A stretch of DNA of 64,000 nucleotides from Thalassospira lucentensis (GTDB lineage: Bacteria; Pseudomonadota; Alphaproteobacteria; Rhodospirillales; Thalassospiraceae), in assembly GCF_011806425.1 (NCBI RefSeq), contig NZ_JAATOV010000003.1, forward strand, positions 620,001 to 684,000, in the 5' to 3' direction. The position numbers were made by a program, and so were the translations under genes. Each line of letters begins with the position of its first letter. Within the stretch, counting starts at the first letter, position 1. Of the stretch, positions 55,598-64,000 are shown one piece after another. The notes under the pieces are model-generated. The model did no database searches and was not told where the DNA came from. It saw nothing but the letters and a program-made list of their open reading frames with translations.

Positions 55598-56785
55598 ATG
55601 TCAGGTCATCGCCCCCAAAAGCCAGAAACCAAACTTGTCCATGCCGGTCGCCGGTCAAGCCAATATCACGGCGTGGTCAACCCGCCGGTTCTTCATGCAT
55701 CCACGATCCTGTTTGATAGCCTCGACGAACTTGAAAAGGCCGCAACCGGCGGCGGACCGGGTAAGACCACCTATGGTCGGCACGGCACACCAACACGCTT
55801 CTTGCTCGAAGAAGCCGTTGCGGAACTTGAAGGCGGCTTTGGCACGCTGTGTGTTTCATCCGGGGCATCTGCGATCACCAACGCGATCTTGGCCTTTGTC
55901 AAACCGGGCGATCACATCCTGATCACCGACAGCGCCTATTTCCCGACGCGCAATCTGTGCAACACCTTCTTGAAAAAGTTTGGCGTTGAAACCGAATATT
56001 ACGATCCTACCATTGGTGGTGACATTGCCGGTTTGATCCGCGACAACACGGTTCTTGTCTGGTGCGAAAGCCCCGGCTCCCTGACCTTTGAAATGCAAGA
56101 CATCCCGGCGATTGCAGCGGCTGCGCATGATCGCGGTGTTAAGGTCATGCTTGATAACACATGGGCATCGCCGATTTTGTGCCGTCCGTTTGAATTGGGC
56201 GTGGATGTATCGGTTCAGGCCGGCACAAAATACATCGTCGGCCATTCCGATGTAATGATGGGCACCATCACCACCGCCACCGAACAGGACCTTTTGACCG
56301 TCAAAAAGCAGATCCTGATTTCCGGCGATGCGATTGGGCCAGATGATTGCTATTTGGCACAACGCGGCCTGCGTACCCTTTCCGTAAGGATGAAACAGCA
56401 TCACAAAAACGGCCTTAAGGTCGCAAGCTGGCTGCAAACCCGCGACGAAGTCAAACGCGTGCTTCACCCCGGCCTGCCCGATGATCCGGGACATGAAATC
56501 TGGAAACGTGATTTCAGCGGTGCCTGTGGTCTGTTTTCGTTCGTGATGAAACCGGTTGAGAAAAAGCAACTTGCCAACATGGTCAACCACATGGATCTGT
56601 TTGGCATGGGCTTTAGCTGGGGCGGGTTTGAAAGCCTGATCTTGCCATCCGATCCGACCAAAATTCGTACCGCCACCAATTGGGACGAAGACGGCCAATT
56701 GATCCGCCTTCATGTCGGCCTTGAAGATGCCGATGATCTGATAGCTGATCTTGAAGCCGGGTTTGAACGGCTCAAAACCGCCTAA
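55598..56785 (+). CDS. metC: Cystathionine beta-lyase
   Basis: A 395-residue Cys/Met-metabolism PLP enzyme (fold type I) that splits cystathionine to homocysteine, pyruvate and ammonia. The PLP lysine is K211 in QAGTKYIVGHSDVMMG, a motif typical of the beta-lyase branch; YGRHGTPTRFLLEEAVAELE and MLDNTWASPIL are also diagnostic. AAGGAG lies 11 bases before ATG 55598. A frame 18 codons longer is less likely. Confidence 0.9.
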   Translation: MSGHRPQKPETKLVHAGRRSSQYHGVVNPPVLHASTILFDSLDELEKAATGGGPGKTTYGRHGTPTRFLLEEAVAELEGGFGTLCVSSGASAITNAILAFVKPGDHILITDSAYFPTRNLCNTFLKKFGVETEYYDPTIGGDIAGLIRDNTVLVWCESPGSLTFEMQDIPAIAAAAHDRGVKVMLDNTWASPILCRPFELGVDVSVQAGTKYIVGHSDVMMGTITTATEQDLLTVKKQILISGDAIGPDDCYLAQRGLRTLSVRMKQHHKNGLKVASWLQTRDEVKRVLHPGLPDDPGHEIWKRDFSGACGLFSFVMKPVEKKQLANMVNHMDLFGMGFSWGGFESLILPSDPTKIRTATNWDEDGQLIRLHVGLEDADDLIADLEAGFERLKTA

Positions 56786-56807
56786 GGAAAACGGGTTTTC
56801 AAAAAAC

Positions 56808-56837
56808 AAACGGCGCGGAAATTTCCGCGCCGTTTTT
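56808..56837 (+). terminator. Rho-independent terminator after metC
   Basis: A perfect 10-bp stem AACGGCGCGG/CCGCGCCGTT with a 6-base loop, followed by TTT, 23 bases after the metC stop. Confidence 0.92.
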
Positions 56838-56859
56838 GGTTTTATCAATCCTCATACCA

Positions 56860-57396
56860 TTACTGTAAGCTGCCCCAGCCCAGCAACAGCGACGCAATCA
56901 CCGTCAAACTTAACGGGATGCGCAACCGCCCATACCAGCGCGGCCAGATGCCCATGGCACAGGCGCGCAAATCAACCAGCAGCATCCCGCCAAAACTGAT
57001 CGCAAGCACGATCAAACCCGTCGTAACCGGCAAGATCAAAGCACCCCATGCAATTAACGACGGCACCACCGAAAGCCCCAGACCGGCCCAAAGTTTGACG
57101 CTGGTTTTATCATCATACTTTTGCGTCAAGCCTGCGGCGCTTGTCGTACCAATGGCGCGGCCCCAATGGATACCGCCCAAAAACGACAAAATCACCGCGC
57201 CATATGCCAACAGTGCAAAGCCAGACGCCGCCAGATAAATCGGCCCAAATACATAGCCAACCAAGGCCAGCGCAACAAACGGAATCGCCCCCGTCCCGCC
57301 CAGCCATAAGGCAGCAGCGGGAATTTTGTCGGTGGATTGTGCGCCCTGTTGCGACGCGTCGCTGTTTTCAGAAGTATCCAAGTTTTCCAGTGCCAT
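56860..57396 (-). CDS. DUF3429 membrane protein
   Basis: A 178-residue protein with five predicted helices and the family motif LGGIHWGRA at about residues 73-81. Function unknown. The first 25 residues are hydrophilic and acidic. It converges on metC. Confidence 0.85.
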   Translation of the reverse strand: MALENLDTSENSDASQQGAQSTDKIPAAALWLGGTGAIPFVALALVGYVFGPIYLAASGFALLAYGAVILSFLGGIHWGRAIGTTSAAGLTQKYDDKTSVKLWAGLGLSVVPSLIAWGALILPVTTGLIVLAISFGGMLLVDLRACAMGIWPRWYGRLRIPLSLTVIASLLLGWGSLQ

Positions 57397-57478
57397 AACA
57401 TCCCCATCCGCTAAATAAGGTTATGAGGATGATACGACACATTTGGAAAGACTGATCACTTGATGAATATCGCTGTGA

Positions 57479-58282
57479 CTAGGCCGCCATCCGTTTCCAG
57501 ACCGGTGCAACAAAGATGCAGGCCAGAAATAGCCCCGCCGCCGAAATCACGATGCTTGGCCCCGCTGGCGTATCGAAATGCCATGACATGGCAATACCGG
57601 CCAAAACTGATGCCATACCAAACAACGCCGCGCCAATCGCCATTTGCTCAGGCGTTCTGGAAAAGAACCGCGCACTGGCAGCGGGCACAATCAAAAGGGC
57701 CGTGATCAACAATACGCCGACAATCTTGATCGCCATGCCAATCACAAGCGCCATCAACAACATGAAAACAAGGCGAAGCCGTTCGACAGGAATGCTTTCA
57801 GCGGCGGCAATTTCCGGGCTGACCGTAACCGCCAATAATGGCCGCCACATCCAAATCAAAACCGCAATCGCAAAGGCACCGCCACCCGCCAAAAGCCAGA
57901 TGTCGGTCATATTGACCGCCAGGATATCGCCAAACAAATAGGCCATAATATCGACAGCCACCCCATGCACGAAGGCAAGTGCAACCATGCCAAGGGCCAA
58001 TGTCGAATGGGCCAACATGCCCAGAACCGTATCACTGCCAATGCGTGATTGCCGTTGACCAATGGCCAGAATAAGCGCACTGGCAAGGCAGGTCGCAATC
58101 ATGCCAAGGCGCACATCTACCCCGATCAAAAGACCAAGGGCCACGCCCAACAACGCCGAATGCGCCAGCATGTCGCCGAAAAACGCCATGCGCCGCCAAA
58201 CGATAAAGGCGCCAAACGGCCCGCAAACGGCCGCCAGCAACACACCGCCCAGCACCGCGCGAAACAGGAAGTCATCCATCAT
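57479..58282 (-). CDS. znuB: Zinc ABC transporter permease ZnuB
   Basis: A 267-residue integral membrane protein with about eight helices, from the ABC-3 metal permease family: [20 protein letters not shown] and [20 protein letters not shown] are typical of the ZnuB/TroC type. It overlaps znuC by four bases (ATGA), so both are translated together. The periplasmic binding protein znuA is not in this window. Confidence 0.93.
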   Translation of the reverse strand: MMDDFLFRAVLGGVLLAAVCGPFGAFIVWRRMAFFGDMLAHSALLGVALGLLIGVDVRLGMIATCLASALILAIGQRQSRIGSDTVLGMLAHSTLALGMVALAFVHGVAVDIMAYLFGDILAVNMTDIWLLAGGGAFAIAVLIWMWRPLLAVTVSPEIAAAESIPVERLRLVFMLLMALVIGMAIKIVGVLLITALLIVPAASARFFSRTPEQMAIGAALFGMASVLAGIAMSWHFDTPAGPSIVISAAGLFLACIFVAPVWKRMAA

Positions 58283-59115
58283 TTTGCGCCTCCTGCGGCG
58301 TGTTTTACGGTGTCATGCGAATGATCGTGATGATGTCCATGATTATGGTCATGTCCGTGCCCATGATCATGGCCGCACCCGCCAACTACATGGCCCGACA
58401 AATCATGTTCATGATCATGTTCGTGGGTATAGATGCCAATGGCGTCGGCTTCGCGGACGCCAAAAAGCGATCTGTATTCAGGATGCTGACGCACGGTTTC
58501 AGGCATGCCCGAACAACAAACATGGCGGTTAAAACACACCACCTGATCGGTTTTGGCCATCACCAGATGCAAATCATGGGAAATCATCAGCACCGCGCAA
58601 TCAAGTTCGTGGCGAATGGTATCGATCAGACGATAAAGCTCCGCCTGCCCGCTGACATCGACCCCTTGGGTCGGTTCATCGAGCACAAGCAATTGCGGAC
58701 GCAGCAACAGCGCACGCGCCAACATCACACGCTGCGACTCACCACCTGAAAGGCTGCTCATTTGGGCGTCGATCACATGCGTTGCGCCAACTTCGCCCAA
58801 CACCTTTTCGCATTCCGCGCGCGTCGCAGAACGGGTTAAGGTCAAGAACCGCCTTACCGTCATTGGCAGGACCTGATCAATCGCAAGCTTTTGCGGCACA
58901 TAGCCGATTTTAAGTCCAGCCTTGCGGATCACCTTGCCTTCGTCTGGCTTTTGCAGGCCCAGCAACGTTTTAACCAGGGTGGATTTCCCAGCCCCATTGG
59001 GCCCGATCAGGGTAATGATCTCACCGGGTTGAATGGCAAGCGACACTTGATCAAGAACACGCTCACTGCCAAAGGACAGGGTTAATCCCCGGCCTTCAAT
59101 GAGTGGCGCAGTCAT
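58279..59115 (-). CDS. znuC: Zinc ABC transporter ATPase ZnuC
   Basis: A 278-residue ABC ATPase with Walker [10 protein letters not shown], signature LSGGESQRV, Walker [13 protein letters not shown] and the H-loop MISHDLHLV. The last 50 residues are extremely rich in His and Asp ([20 protein letters not shown]), a metal-binding tail that may hold or sense zinc. Start ATG 59115 overlaps the zur 3' end by 20 bases, with GGGG seven bases ahead; a start at 59139 is also possible. Confidence 0.94.
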   Translation of the reverse strand: MTAPLIEGRGLTLSFGSERVLDQVSLAIQPGEIITLIGPNGAGKSTLVKTLLGLQKPDEGKVIRKAGLKIGYVPQKLAIDQVLPMTVRRFLTLTRSATRAECEKVLGEVGATHVIDAQMSSLSGGESQRVMLARALLLRPQLLVLDEPTQGVDVSGQAELYRLIDTIRHELDCAVLMISHDLHLVMAKTDQVVCFNRHVCCSGMPETVRQHPEYRSLFGVREADAIGIYTHEHDHEHDLSGHVVGGCGHDHGHGHDHNHGHHHDHSHDTVKHAAGGAK

Positions 59116-59572
59116 GGCATTGCCCCTTGATTTCAACACTGGTCGCTTGAATGGTAAAACCGACTTTGCCCGCCGCCTTATGGACGGCTTTGCTCATATC
59201 TTCGTTTACCGCTTCGGCCACGCGGCCGCACTGGGTGCAAATGAAATACTGCCCCAAATGATCGCAATCTGGCTGATCACAGCCGAAATAGGCATTCAGC
59301 GATTCAATCCGGTGCACCAATCCAAGGTCGGACAAAAATTCCAATGCTCGATACACCGTGGGTGGCTGAACACGCATGCCTTCCGCGGTTAGGGCATCAA
59401 GCAGCTCATAGGCCGTCACGGCCTTGTGCGATTGCCAGATCAGTGTAAAAACCTTGCGGCGCATGTCGGTAAAGCGCGCATTTGCATCCGCACAGACTTT
59501 CTCAGCCTGGGCAAGTGCGGTATTCACACATCTGTCGTGATTATGGCCCTTTTTCGGGAAAAGATCGCTCAT
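59096..59572 (-). CDS. zur: Zinc uptake regulator Zur (Fur family)
   Basis: A 158-residue Fur-fold repressor: winged helix ([20 protein letters not shown] and [20 protein letters not shown]) and dimerisation domain with the structural zinc pair CxxC at 112-115 and 152-155, plus sensor-site cysteines C98 and C103. With zinc bound it represses zinc import. It is the first gene of the leftward zur-znuC-znuB operon, behind a Zur-type palindrome. Confidence 0.93.
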   Translation of the reverse strand: MSDLFPKKGHNHDRCVNTALAQAEKVCADANARFTDMRRKVFTLIWQSHKAVTAYELLDALTAEGMRVQPPTVYRALEFLSDLGLVHRIESLNAYFGCDQPDCDHLGQYFICTQCGRVAEAVNEDMSKAVHKAAGKVGFTIQATSVEIKGQCHDCATH

Positions 59573-59652
59573 TGTCGATTATCTCGCAGCATTGCCACAT
59601 CGCACCGATTGCGGGCATATTGGCGACAACCAAAAAGCCATGGCATTTGTTG

Positions 59653-59673
59653 AAATGTTATAATATATCATTT
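59653..59673. promoter_or_regulatory. Zur operator between zur-znuCB and hisI-COG0523 genes
   Basis: A 21-base palindrome (arms AAATG and CATTT around TTATAATATAT, 9 of 10 pairs matching, centre at 59663) with TATAAT (-10 type) at 59659-59664. It matches the known alphaproteobacterial Zur consensus of the GAAATGTTATA...TATAACATTTC type. It lies in the shared promoter between the divergent units, so zinc should repress both. Confidence 0.8.
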
Positions 59674-59722
59674 TCTGACTGTTACAGCATAAAAAGTCAA
59701 CCATCATCCACCGGAGCCCACC

Positions 59723-60121
59723 ATGACCACCGCCAATGCACAGATTGCCGACAAGCTGAAATACAATGAAAACGGCCTGATCCCGGCGATCGCCCAGCAA
59801 CATGACACTGGCGAAATCCTGATGATGGCGTGGATGAACCGTGATGCGGTGATTGAAACACTCGACACCGGTCGGGTGTGCTATTTCTCACGCTCGCGCG
59901 GGAAATTATGGCGTAAGGGCGAAAGCTCCGGCCAAGTGCAGACACTTGTCGATTTTCGCTATGACTGCGATCAGGACACCATTTTGGCACAGGTCGATCA
60001 GCTTGGCGTTGCCTGCCACACCGGGCGGCGCAACTGTTTCTATTTCGCCGCACGCGATGGCGCAGAAGTCGTGATTTCCCAGCCGGAAGTCTCTGTTGAT
60101 GAACTCTACGGCAAGAAGTGA
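59723..60121 (+). CDS. hisI: Phosphoribosyl-AMP cyclohydrolase
   Basis: A 132-residue zinc enzyme of histidine synthesis that opens the adenine ring of PR-AMP. All three zinc cysteines are present: C82 in YDCDQDT, C98 in ACHTG and C105 in RNCFYF, and the aspartates next to C82 bind magnesium. Distance from a Zur palindrome (about 50 bases) and from a COG0523 chaperone gene (15 bases) suggests it is kept supplied with zinc under shortage. Confidence 0.94.
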   Translation: MTTANAQIADKLKYNENGLIPAIAQQHDTGEILMMAWMNRDAVIETLDTGRVCYFSRSRGKLWRKGESSGQVQTLVDFRYDCDQDTILAQVDQLGVACHTGRRNCFYFAARDGAEVVISQPEVSVDELYGKK

Positions 60122-60136
60122 TCAAAACGGTATCCC

Positions 60137-61309
60137 ATGGCCATTTCCAACGAACAATCTGAACGCGTCGCCACCACGGTCATTACCGGCTTTCTGGGCA
60201 GCGGCAAGACCACCCTTTTAAACGCCCTGCTAACACAGGACGGCATGGATAAAACCGCCGTTCTGATCAACGAGTTTGGCGATATTGGCCTTGATCATTT
60301 GCTGGTGCGCGAAGTTTCCGAAGACGTGGTGCTGTTAAATTCCGGCTGCATTTGCTGTTCGGTGCGTGGTGATTTGATTTCGGGTCTGCGCGATTTGTTT
60401 GTCAAACGCACGCGCGGTGAAATCCCGCTTTTTGATCGCGTGATCATTGAAACCACCGGCCTTGCCGACCCCGCACCGATCCTGCATACGCTGATGACCG
60501 ATCCGTTGCTGACGACCAAGTTCCGTCTTGATAGCGTGGTGACCACCGTCGATGCCGTTCATGGATCGGGCCAGCTTGATCAACATCCCGAAAGTGTCAA
60601 ACAGGCCGCCGTTGCCGACCGCATCCTCATGACCAAGGCCGATCTCGCCAGCGATGAACAACGTAACGCACTGCAAGCGCGCCTTCGCGCCCTTAATCCG
60701 GCGGCACCGATTTACCCGGTGATCAATGGCGATATTTCTGCCGACAAATTGTTTAATGCCGGGCTGTATGACCCTGCGACCAAAAGCATGGATGTGCAAA
60801 AATGGCTGCGTGATGAAGCCTATGACCATCACGGCGACGAAGCGCATAAGCATAACCACAGCCACGACCACGCGCATCACGGCCATGACCACGATCATGC
60901 TGACGGTCACGACCACGGCAACGACGTAAACCGCCACGACGATCATATCCAATCATTCTGCATCACGTTTGATGAGCCGATCCATTGGGATGCGTTTGTT
61001 ACCTGGGCAGAAATCTTTACCCAGATGCGCGGCGAAAGCCTGTTGCGGGTGAAGGGGATTTTAAATCTGGTCGGTGAAGACACGCCGGTGGCCATTCACG
61101 CGGTTCAGCATATTTTCCACCCGCCGGCATCCCTGCCCGCTTGGCCCAGTGATGACCATCGATCCAAAATCGTCTTTATCACCAAGGATCTTGGACCGCA
61201 GGTCATCCGGGAATCGCTTTATCACTTAAATGCGGCCGTCGCGGAAACGGCGGAAGACGCAAAAAATGCGCAAAATGGCGCGTCAGGTGAATTAAACGAA
61301 CACGATTGA
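60137..61309 (+). CDS. COG0523 (CobW/ZigA-like) GTP-dependent zinc metallochaperone
   Basis: A 390-residue G3E GTPase: Walker A GFLGSGKTT (18-26), metal-binding CICC (C71, C73, C74), and the C-terminal CobW_C domain (from about 275). Between them (about 229-273) is a His/Asp-rich tract with segments such as HNHSHDHAHHGHDHDH. COG0523 proteins under Zur control deliver zinc to enzymes during shortage; HisI next door is the obvious client. It is the last gene of the rightward unit. Confidence 0.9.
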   Translation: MAISNEQSERVATTVITGFLGSGKTTLLNALLTQDGMDKTAVLINEFGDIGLDHLLVREVSEDVVLLNSGCICCSVRGDLISGLRDLFVKRTRGEIPLFDRVIIETTGLADPAPILHTLMTDPLLTTKFRLDSVVTTVDAVHGSGQLDQHPESVKQAAVADRILMTKADLASDEQRNALQARLRALNPAAPIYPVINGDISADKLFNAGLYDPATKSMDVQKWLRDEAYDHHGDEAHKHNHSHDHAHHGHDHDHADGHDHGNDVNRHDDHIQSFCITFDEPIHWDAFVTWAEIFTQMRGESLLRVKGILNLVGEDTPVAIHAVQHIFHPPASLPAWPSDDHRSKIVFITKDLGPQVIRESLYHLNAAVAETAEDAKNAQNGASGELNEHD

Positions 61310-61389
61310 GCCACATCAAGGAACATGATGTGGATATGGGGCAATGTCGTCCTTGGCTTGATACAGCCTCACTCTAAGTCCAGAACTCC

Positions 61390-61419
61390 GGCGACCTTAT
61401 TTCAGAGGTCGCCTTTTTT
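61390..61419 (+). terminator. Rho-independent terminator after the COG0523 gene
   Basis: Perfect 8-bp stem GGCGACCT/AGGTCGCC with an 8-base loop and six T, 80 bases past the stop. The rest of 61310-61635 contains no gene; a GTCCCC/GGGGAC hairpin sits at 61573-61593 before the next gene. Confidence 0.92.
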
Positions 61420-61635
61420 CTTGCGCAGTTCAAAGCCCAATACATCCCCCGTCAAGAATGCACTTTTGCGCAGGAAAACAGCGCACGTAATCCAAGCTGA
61501 TCCGTACTCATCTGTTCGTACAGGTTGCGAGAAAGCGCTTATGGATTAAATCTGGTGCATATCCGCCCATTTGTCCCCTGCAACGTCGGGGACCGAAATC
61601 TACAAACACAACAAATAAACCAAGGGGGTACACAC

Positions 61636-62466
61636 ATGATTTACCGGAAATGGCAAGACAACAAGATCCCCGCACTGGGCTTTGGGACATACGAGCTTGA
61701 TAACGCCCAAGCGGCCAAAATGGTCGCCGAGGCCGCCAAGATTGGCTATCGCCACTTTGATACCGCACAGATGTATCACAACGAAGAAGGCGTTGGTCAG
61801 GGCCTGAAAGAGTCGGGCCTCAAGCGCGATGAGTATTTCCTGACGACCAAAGTCTGGTACGACAAATTCCAAAGCGGCGATTTGCAAACCTCGGTCGTTG
61901 AGTCCCTGCGCAAGCTTGATCAGGAACATGTTGACCTGCTGCTGCTGCACTGGCCCAACGAAGACGTCTCACTCGACGAAACCTTGGCGGCTTTGAACGA
62001 GGTTAAAAACCTTGGCATGACGCGCCTGATCGGGATTTCAAACTTCCCAACTGCGCTGATCGACAAGGCAAATGACCTCACCGATATTCCGCTGACAGTT
62101 AATCAGGTCGAATATCACCCTTATCTGGATCAGACCAAGGTGCTTGAAAACCTGCGTGGGCACGACATGTTGCTGACGGCTTATTGCCCGATTGCACGTG
62201 GCTCGGTGCTTAAGGATAAAACCCTGACCGAGATCGGCAAGAAGCACGGAAAATCAGCCGTTCAGGTGACCTTGCGCTGGCTGCTGCAACAAGATGACGT
62301 GATGGCCATTCCAAAATCTGGCTCGCCCAAAAATGCGGCGGCGAATTTCGATATCTTTGATTTTGAATTGTCAGAAGGCGAAATGACCGACATCAGCAAT
62401 CTGGCCAAGCCCGATGGCCGCCTGATTGATCCTGACTTTGCGCCGAAATGGGATGACGCGGCCTGA
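61636..62466 (+). CDS. Aldo/keto reductase
   Basis: A 276-residue NADPH-dependent aldo/keto reductase, single TIM barrel. The catalytic tetrad is visible: D42 and Y47 in FDTAQMYHNE, K72 in LTTKVWYD and H105 in LLLHWPNE. The cofactor-binding segment KSGSPKNAAANFDIFDFEL is typical of 2,5-diketo-D-gluconate reductase-type enzymes. AAGGGGG lies about seven bases before ATG 61636. Confidence 0.93.
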   Translation: MIYRKWQDNKIPALGFGTYELDNAQAAKMVAEAAKIGYRHFDTAQMYHNEEGVGQGLKESGLKRDEYFLTTKVWYDKFQSGDLQTSVVESLRKLDQEHVDLLLLHWPNEDVSLDETLAALNEVKNLGMTRLIGISNFPTALIDKANDLTDIPLTVNQVEYHPYLDQTKVLENLRGHDMLLTAYCPIARGSVLKDKTLTEIGKKHGKSAVQVTLRWLLQQDDVMAIPKSGSPKNAAANFDIFDFELSEGEMTDISNLAKPDGRLIDPDFAPKWDDAA

Positions 62467-62520
62467 TCCCCAACACGATCAGGCAAGCCGCCAAACGTCA
62501 AACCGACGCATAAAATTACC

Positions 62521-62550
62521 AAGACCGGCCACCTGATGGCCGGTCTTTTG
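62521..62550 (+). terminator. Rho-independent terminator after the aldo/keto reductase
   Basis: Perfect 11-bp stem AAGACCGGCCA/TGGCCGGTCTT with a 5-base loop, then TTGCGTTT. Confidence 0.9.
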
Positions 62551-62674
62551 CGTTTGCGAGCACACTTCTATCAAAAACGCGCATATAACGCCGCCTTCAA
62601 CGCGCCCGCTTGTTTCGCAGTTGCGAAAAGCGTAACCTGATATCTATTCATCAGACAAAAGACGGACCCCATTC

Positions 62675-63364
62675 ATGACCACATCCGCCACGCAGACCAG
62701 CGACGCCAAAAACGGCGCACCGGAAAACACGCCTGACGTCAAATCGCAAGACGCTGCGAAAAAAGGCGACATTTCCCATCGCCTGTATGAGGATGTTTTG
62801 GCTCTTTTGCTGGGGACGATGGTGGTTTCGCTTGGTGTGACACTTTATAGCGAAAGCGTTCTGGTCACCGGCAGCACGGCCGGTGCAGCCCTTTTGATCG
62901 AGCATGCGACCGGGCTTGGCTTTGGGATGATCTTCTTTCTCATCAACCTGCCCTTTTACTGGCTGGCCTATAAACGCATGGGAACCGCATTTACGGTAAA
63001 AACCTTTATCGCGGTGGGTCTGGTGTCGGTCTTTTCCAAACTGACCCCAATGATGGTCGATTTCACCATGCTCAACCCGATCTATGCCGCCGTTGCGGGT
63101 GGTGCGCTGATGGGGATTGGCCTGTTAATGCTGTTTCGTCACCGCGCCGGCCTTGGCGGGATCAATATCCTCGCCCTTTACCTGCAAGAACATTTTGGCA
63201 TCCGGGCTGGTTACGTGCAGCTTGCCATCGACATGGTGATCCTCGTCATCGCTTTCCTGACCCTGCCCTTTGACAAAGTCCTGCTATCGATCTTGGGGGC
63301 GGTCGTGCTGAACCTGATCATCGCCATCAACCACCGTCCGGGGCGGTATTTGGCTGCGCGTTAA
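62675..63364 (+). CDS. YitT-family membrane protein
   Basis: A 229-residue protein with a hydrophilic N-terminal tail of about 38 residues and about five membrane helices. LVTGSTAGAALLIEHATGLG and HRAGLGGINILALYLQEHFG are the repeated YitT signatures (the second follows the G-x-G-G-x-N pattern). The family is of unclear function, often suggested to be a transporter. It stands alone. Confidence 0.88.
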   Translation: MTTSATQTSDAKNGAPENTPDVKSQDAAKKGDISHRLYEDVLALLLGTMVVSLGVTLYSESVLVTGSTAGAALLIEHATGLGFGMIFFLINLPFYWLAYKRMGTAFTVKTFIAVGLVSVFSKLTPMMVDFTMLNPIYAAVAGGALMGIGLLMLFRHRAGLGGINILALYLQEHFGIRAGYVQLAIDMVILVIAFLTLPFDKVLLSILGAVVLNLIIAINHRPGRYLAAR

Positions 63365-63714
63365 TCCTGAAAAACACGCGATTTTCGCGCCTGCCCTATA
63401 TGCTGTTTTATCCAGCGCTCAGCTCTAGAGATCGGTTCGTCTGGTCATCTGGCATCTTAGAATAACCTTTCTTGTTTGGGTTTTATTTGACCACTCGGCA
63501 ATACCAATTGGGTCTGTTTCACGCTCTTCAGATGCGGAGATGCGCTTGTATCAGAAGAATTCCAAAGAGATATGCTCTCGGCACCAACGCCCGTGATTGA
63601 CCATGATGTGCATTCCAGAACGCTTGCAGCCCTGGCGATCACATTGCTTTACGATTGCAGGTTGCATTATGCTAACCTCAACTGCGGCTAGGGCATTGTG
63701 GGAAAGAGATCACC
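63365..63714. other. Intergenic gap with a weak promoter
   Basis: No gene seen in 350 bases. A candidate promoter, TTGCTT (63644-63649), 18 bases, TATGCT (63668-63673), precedes the last gene. Confidence 0.35.
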
Positions 63715-64000
63715 TTGAGCGATAAACCTGTATACATCATCGCCGCAATGGGGGCTGGTAGTGCAGTCGGTTTTCCAATTGGGCTCATCGCCGCAACATA
63801 TGTATTGCCAATGGCCGTCGGTGATGGATGGGCAACCATTATCGGTGCACTTCTTGGCGCGGCCATGACATCCGCTGCGGCGCTTTATGTTGTTCACAGG
63901 CAAGACAAACTTAGTCGTAAAGCCAAGCGCGAAGAACAGTTCCACAACATTATTGACGCTATCCAATGGCTTGAAGACACCTTCACCGATTACGAAGAGG
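63715..64000 (+). CDS. Unknown membrane protein, cut by the window end
   Basis: An open frame from TTG 63715 (95 codons visible) runs off the window. It encodes a polar start (MSDKPVYIIAAMGAGSAVGF), two hydrophobic helices (residues 5-27 and 38-60) and then a basic/acidic helical stretch (VHRQDKLSRKAKREEQF). I do not recognise the family. The weak start codon has GAAAGAG ahead. Confidence 0.5.
   Translation, partial: MSDKPVYIIAAMGAGSAVGFPIGLIAATYVLPMAVGDGWATIIGALLGAAMTSAAALYVVHRQDKLSRKAKREEQFHNIIDAIQWLEDTFTDYEE

Noticed and set aside
55856-56848. A 330-residue open frame antisense to metC.
   Set aside because: It lies fully on the opposite strand of a gene with all PLP motifs, has no family features and fits the codon-bias shadow pattern.
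61310-61389. A possible small structured RNA between the COG0523 gene and its terminator.
   Set aside because: Only the terminator hairpin is convincing; no match to SRP RNA, 6S RNA or tRNA features.
1-64000. tRNA, rRNA, CRISPR arrays, insertion sequences, phage or integrase genes.
   Set aside because: Intergenic stretches were read for T-loop sequences, spaced repeats and transposase-like frames; none was found.

Overview
The window reads as chromosomal DNA of a marine-type alphaproteobacterium, most probably a Rhodospirillales member close to Thalassospira. This rests on gene content and protein flavour: HisZ next to PurA, a DUF2336 protein, a TIGR02186 membrane protein beside TauE, the 41-residue C-minus type L36, a GTTC-N7-GTTC SOS box and a Zur-type palindrome. 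The species call is inference, not a database result. I saw no rRNA, tRNA, CRISPR array, insertion sequence or phage module. Nearly all DNA is coding, with short intergenic gaps and clear rho-independent terminators.

Layout. 1-3 kb: purA (cut by the window edge), hisZ and serC, all leftward. 3-9 kb: an SLC13/TrkA-C transporter, then a leftward PLP-enzyme cluster (threonine dehydratase-like, group II decarboxylase, PhzF-like), a DUF1127 protein and a divergent MocR regulator. 10.8-14.4 kb: a Lon-like protease, a SPOR protein and a small lipoprotein. 14.5-20.4 kb: a cyclic-di-GMP block (GGDEF; EAL; PAS-GGDEF; DUF2336). 20.4-23.8 kb: ElaA-like acetyltransferase, TusA, TauE, TIGR02186 and a universal stress protein. 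23.9-30.2 kb: a TPR/GT41 glycosyltransferase, a saccharopine-dehydrogenase-like enzyme with divergent Lrp regulator, and a membrane class III cyclase. 30.4-38.2 kb: rpmJ, a methyltransferase, a membrane J-protein with SH3 tail, pepD, a GNAT, a triple-PAS GGDEF protein and a NUDIX hydrolase with a disrupted start. 38-45.7 kb: cysK, an MFS exporter with divergent LysR, a luciferase-like monooxygenase, an L-lactate permease with a 52-residue membrane microprotein, and a LysE exporter. 46-51 kb, the most accessory-looking part: an inverse autotransporter with a beta-helix-like passenger, an SOS-type radical SAM protein, an orphan S4 protein, and two unknown winged-helix-like proteins whose AT-rich promoters share a motif. 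51-57.4 kb: AlaX-type editing protein, sulfurtransferase, two GNATs, rpmF, threonine dehydratase, cystathionine beta-lyase and a DUF3429 protein. 57.5-61.3 kb: a zinc regulon (zur-znuC-znuB leftward, hisI and a COG0523 metallochaperone rightward) around one palindrome. 61.6-64 kb: an aldo/keto reductase, a YitT protein and a cut membrane protein.

The parts that work together most clearly are the zinc block (uptake, sensor, metallochaperone and a zinc-dependent client, HisI), the c-di-GMP block (synthesis and hydrolysis translated from overlapping genes) and the PLP-enzyme cluster with its MocR regulator. The observations I would pursue first are the NUDIX frameshift at an A8 tract, the leaderless SOS promoter of the radical SAM gene, the winged-helix pair with the shared promoter motif, and the lactate-permease microprotein.
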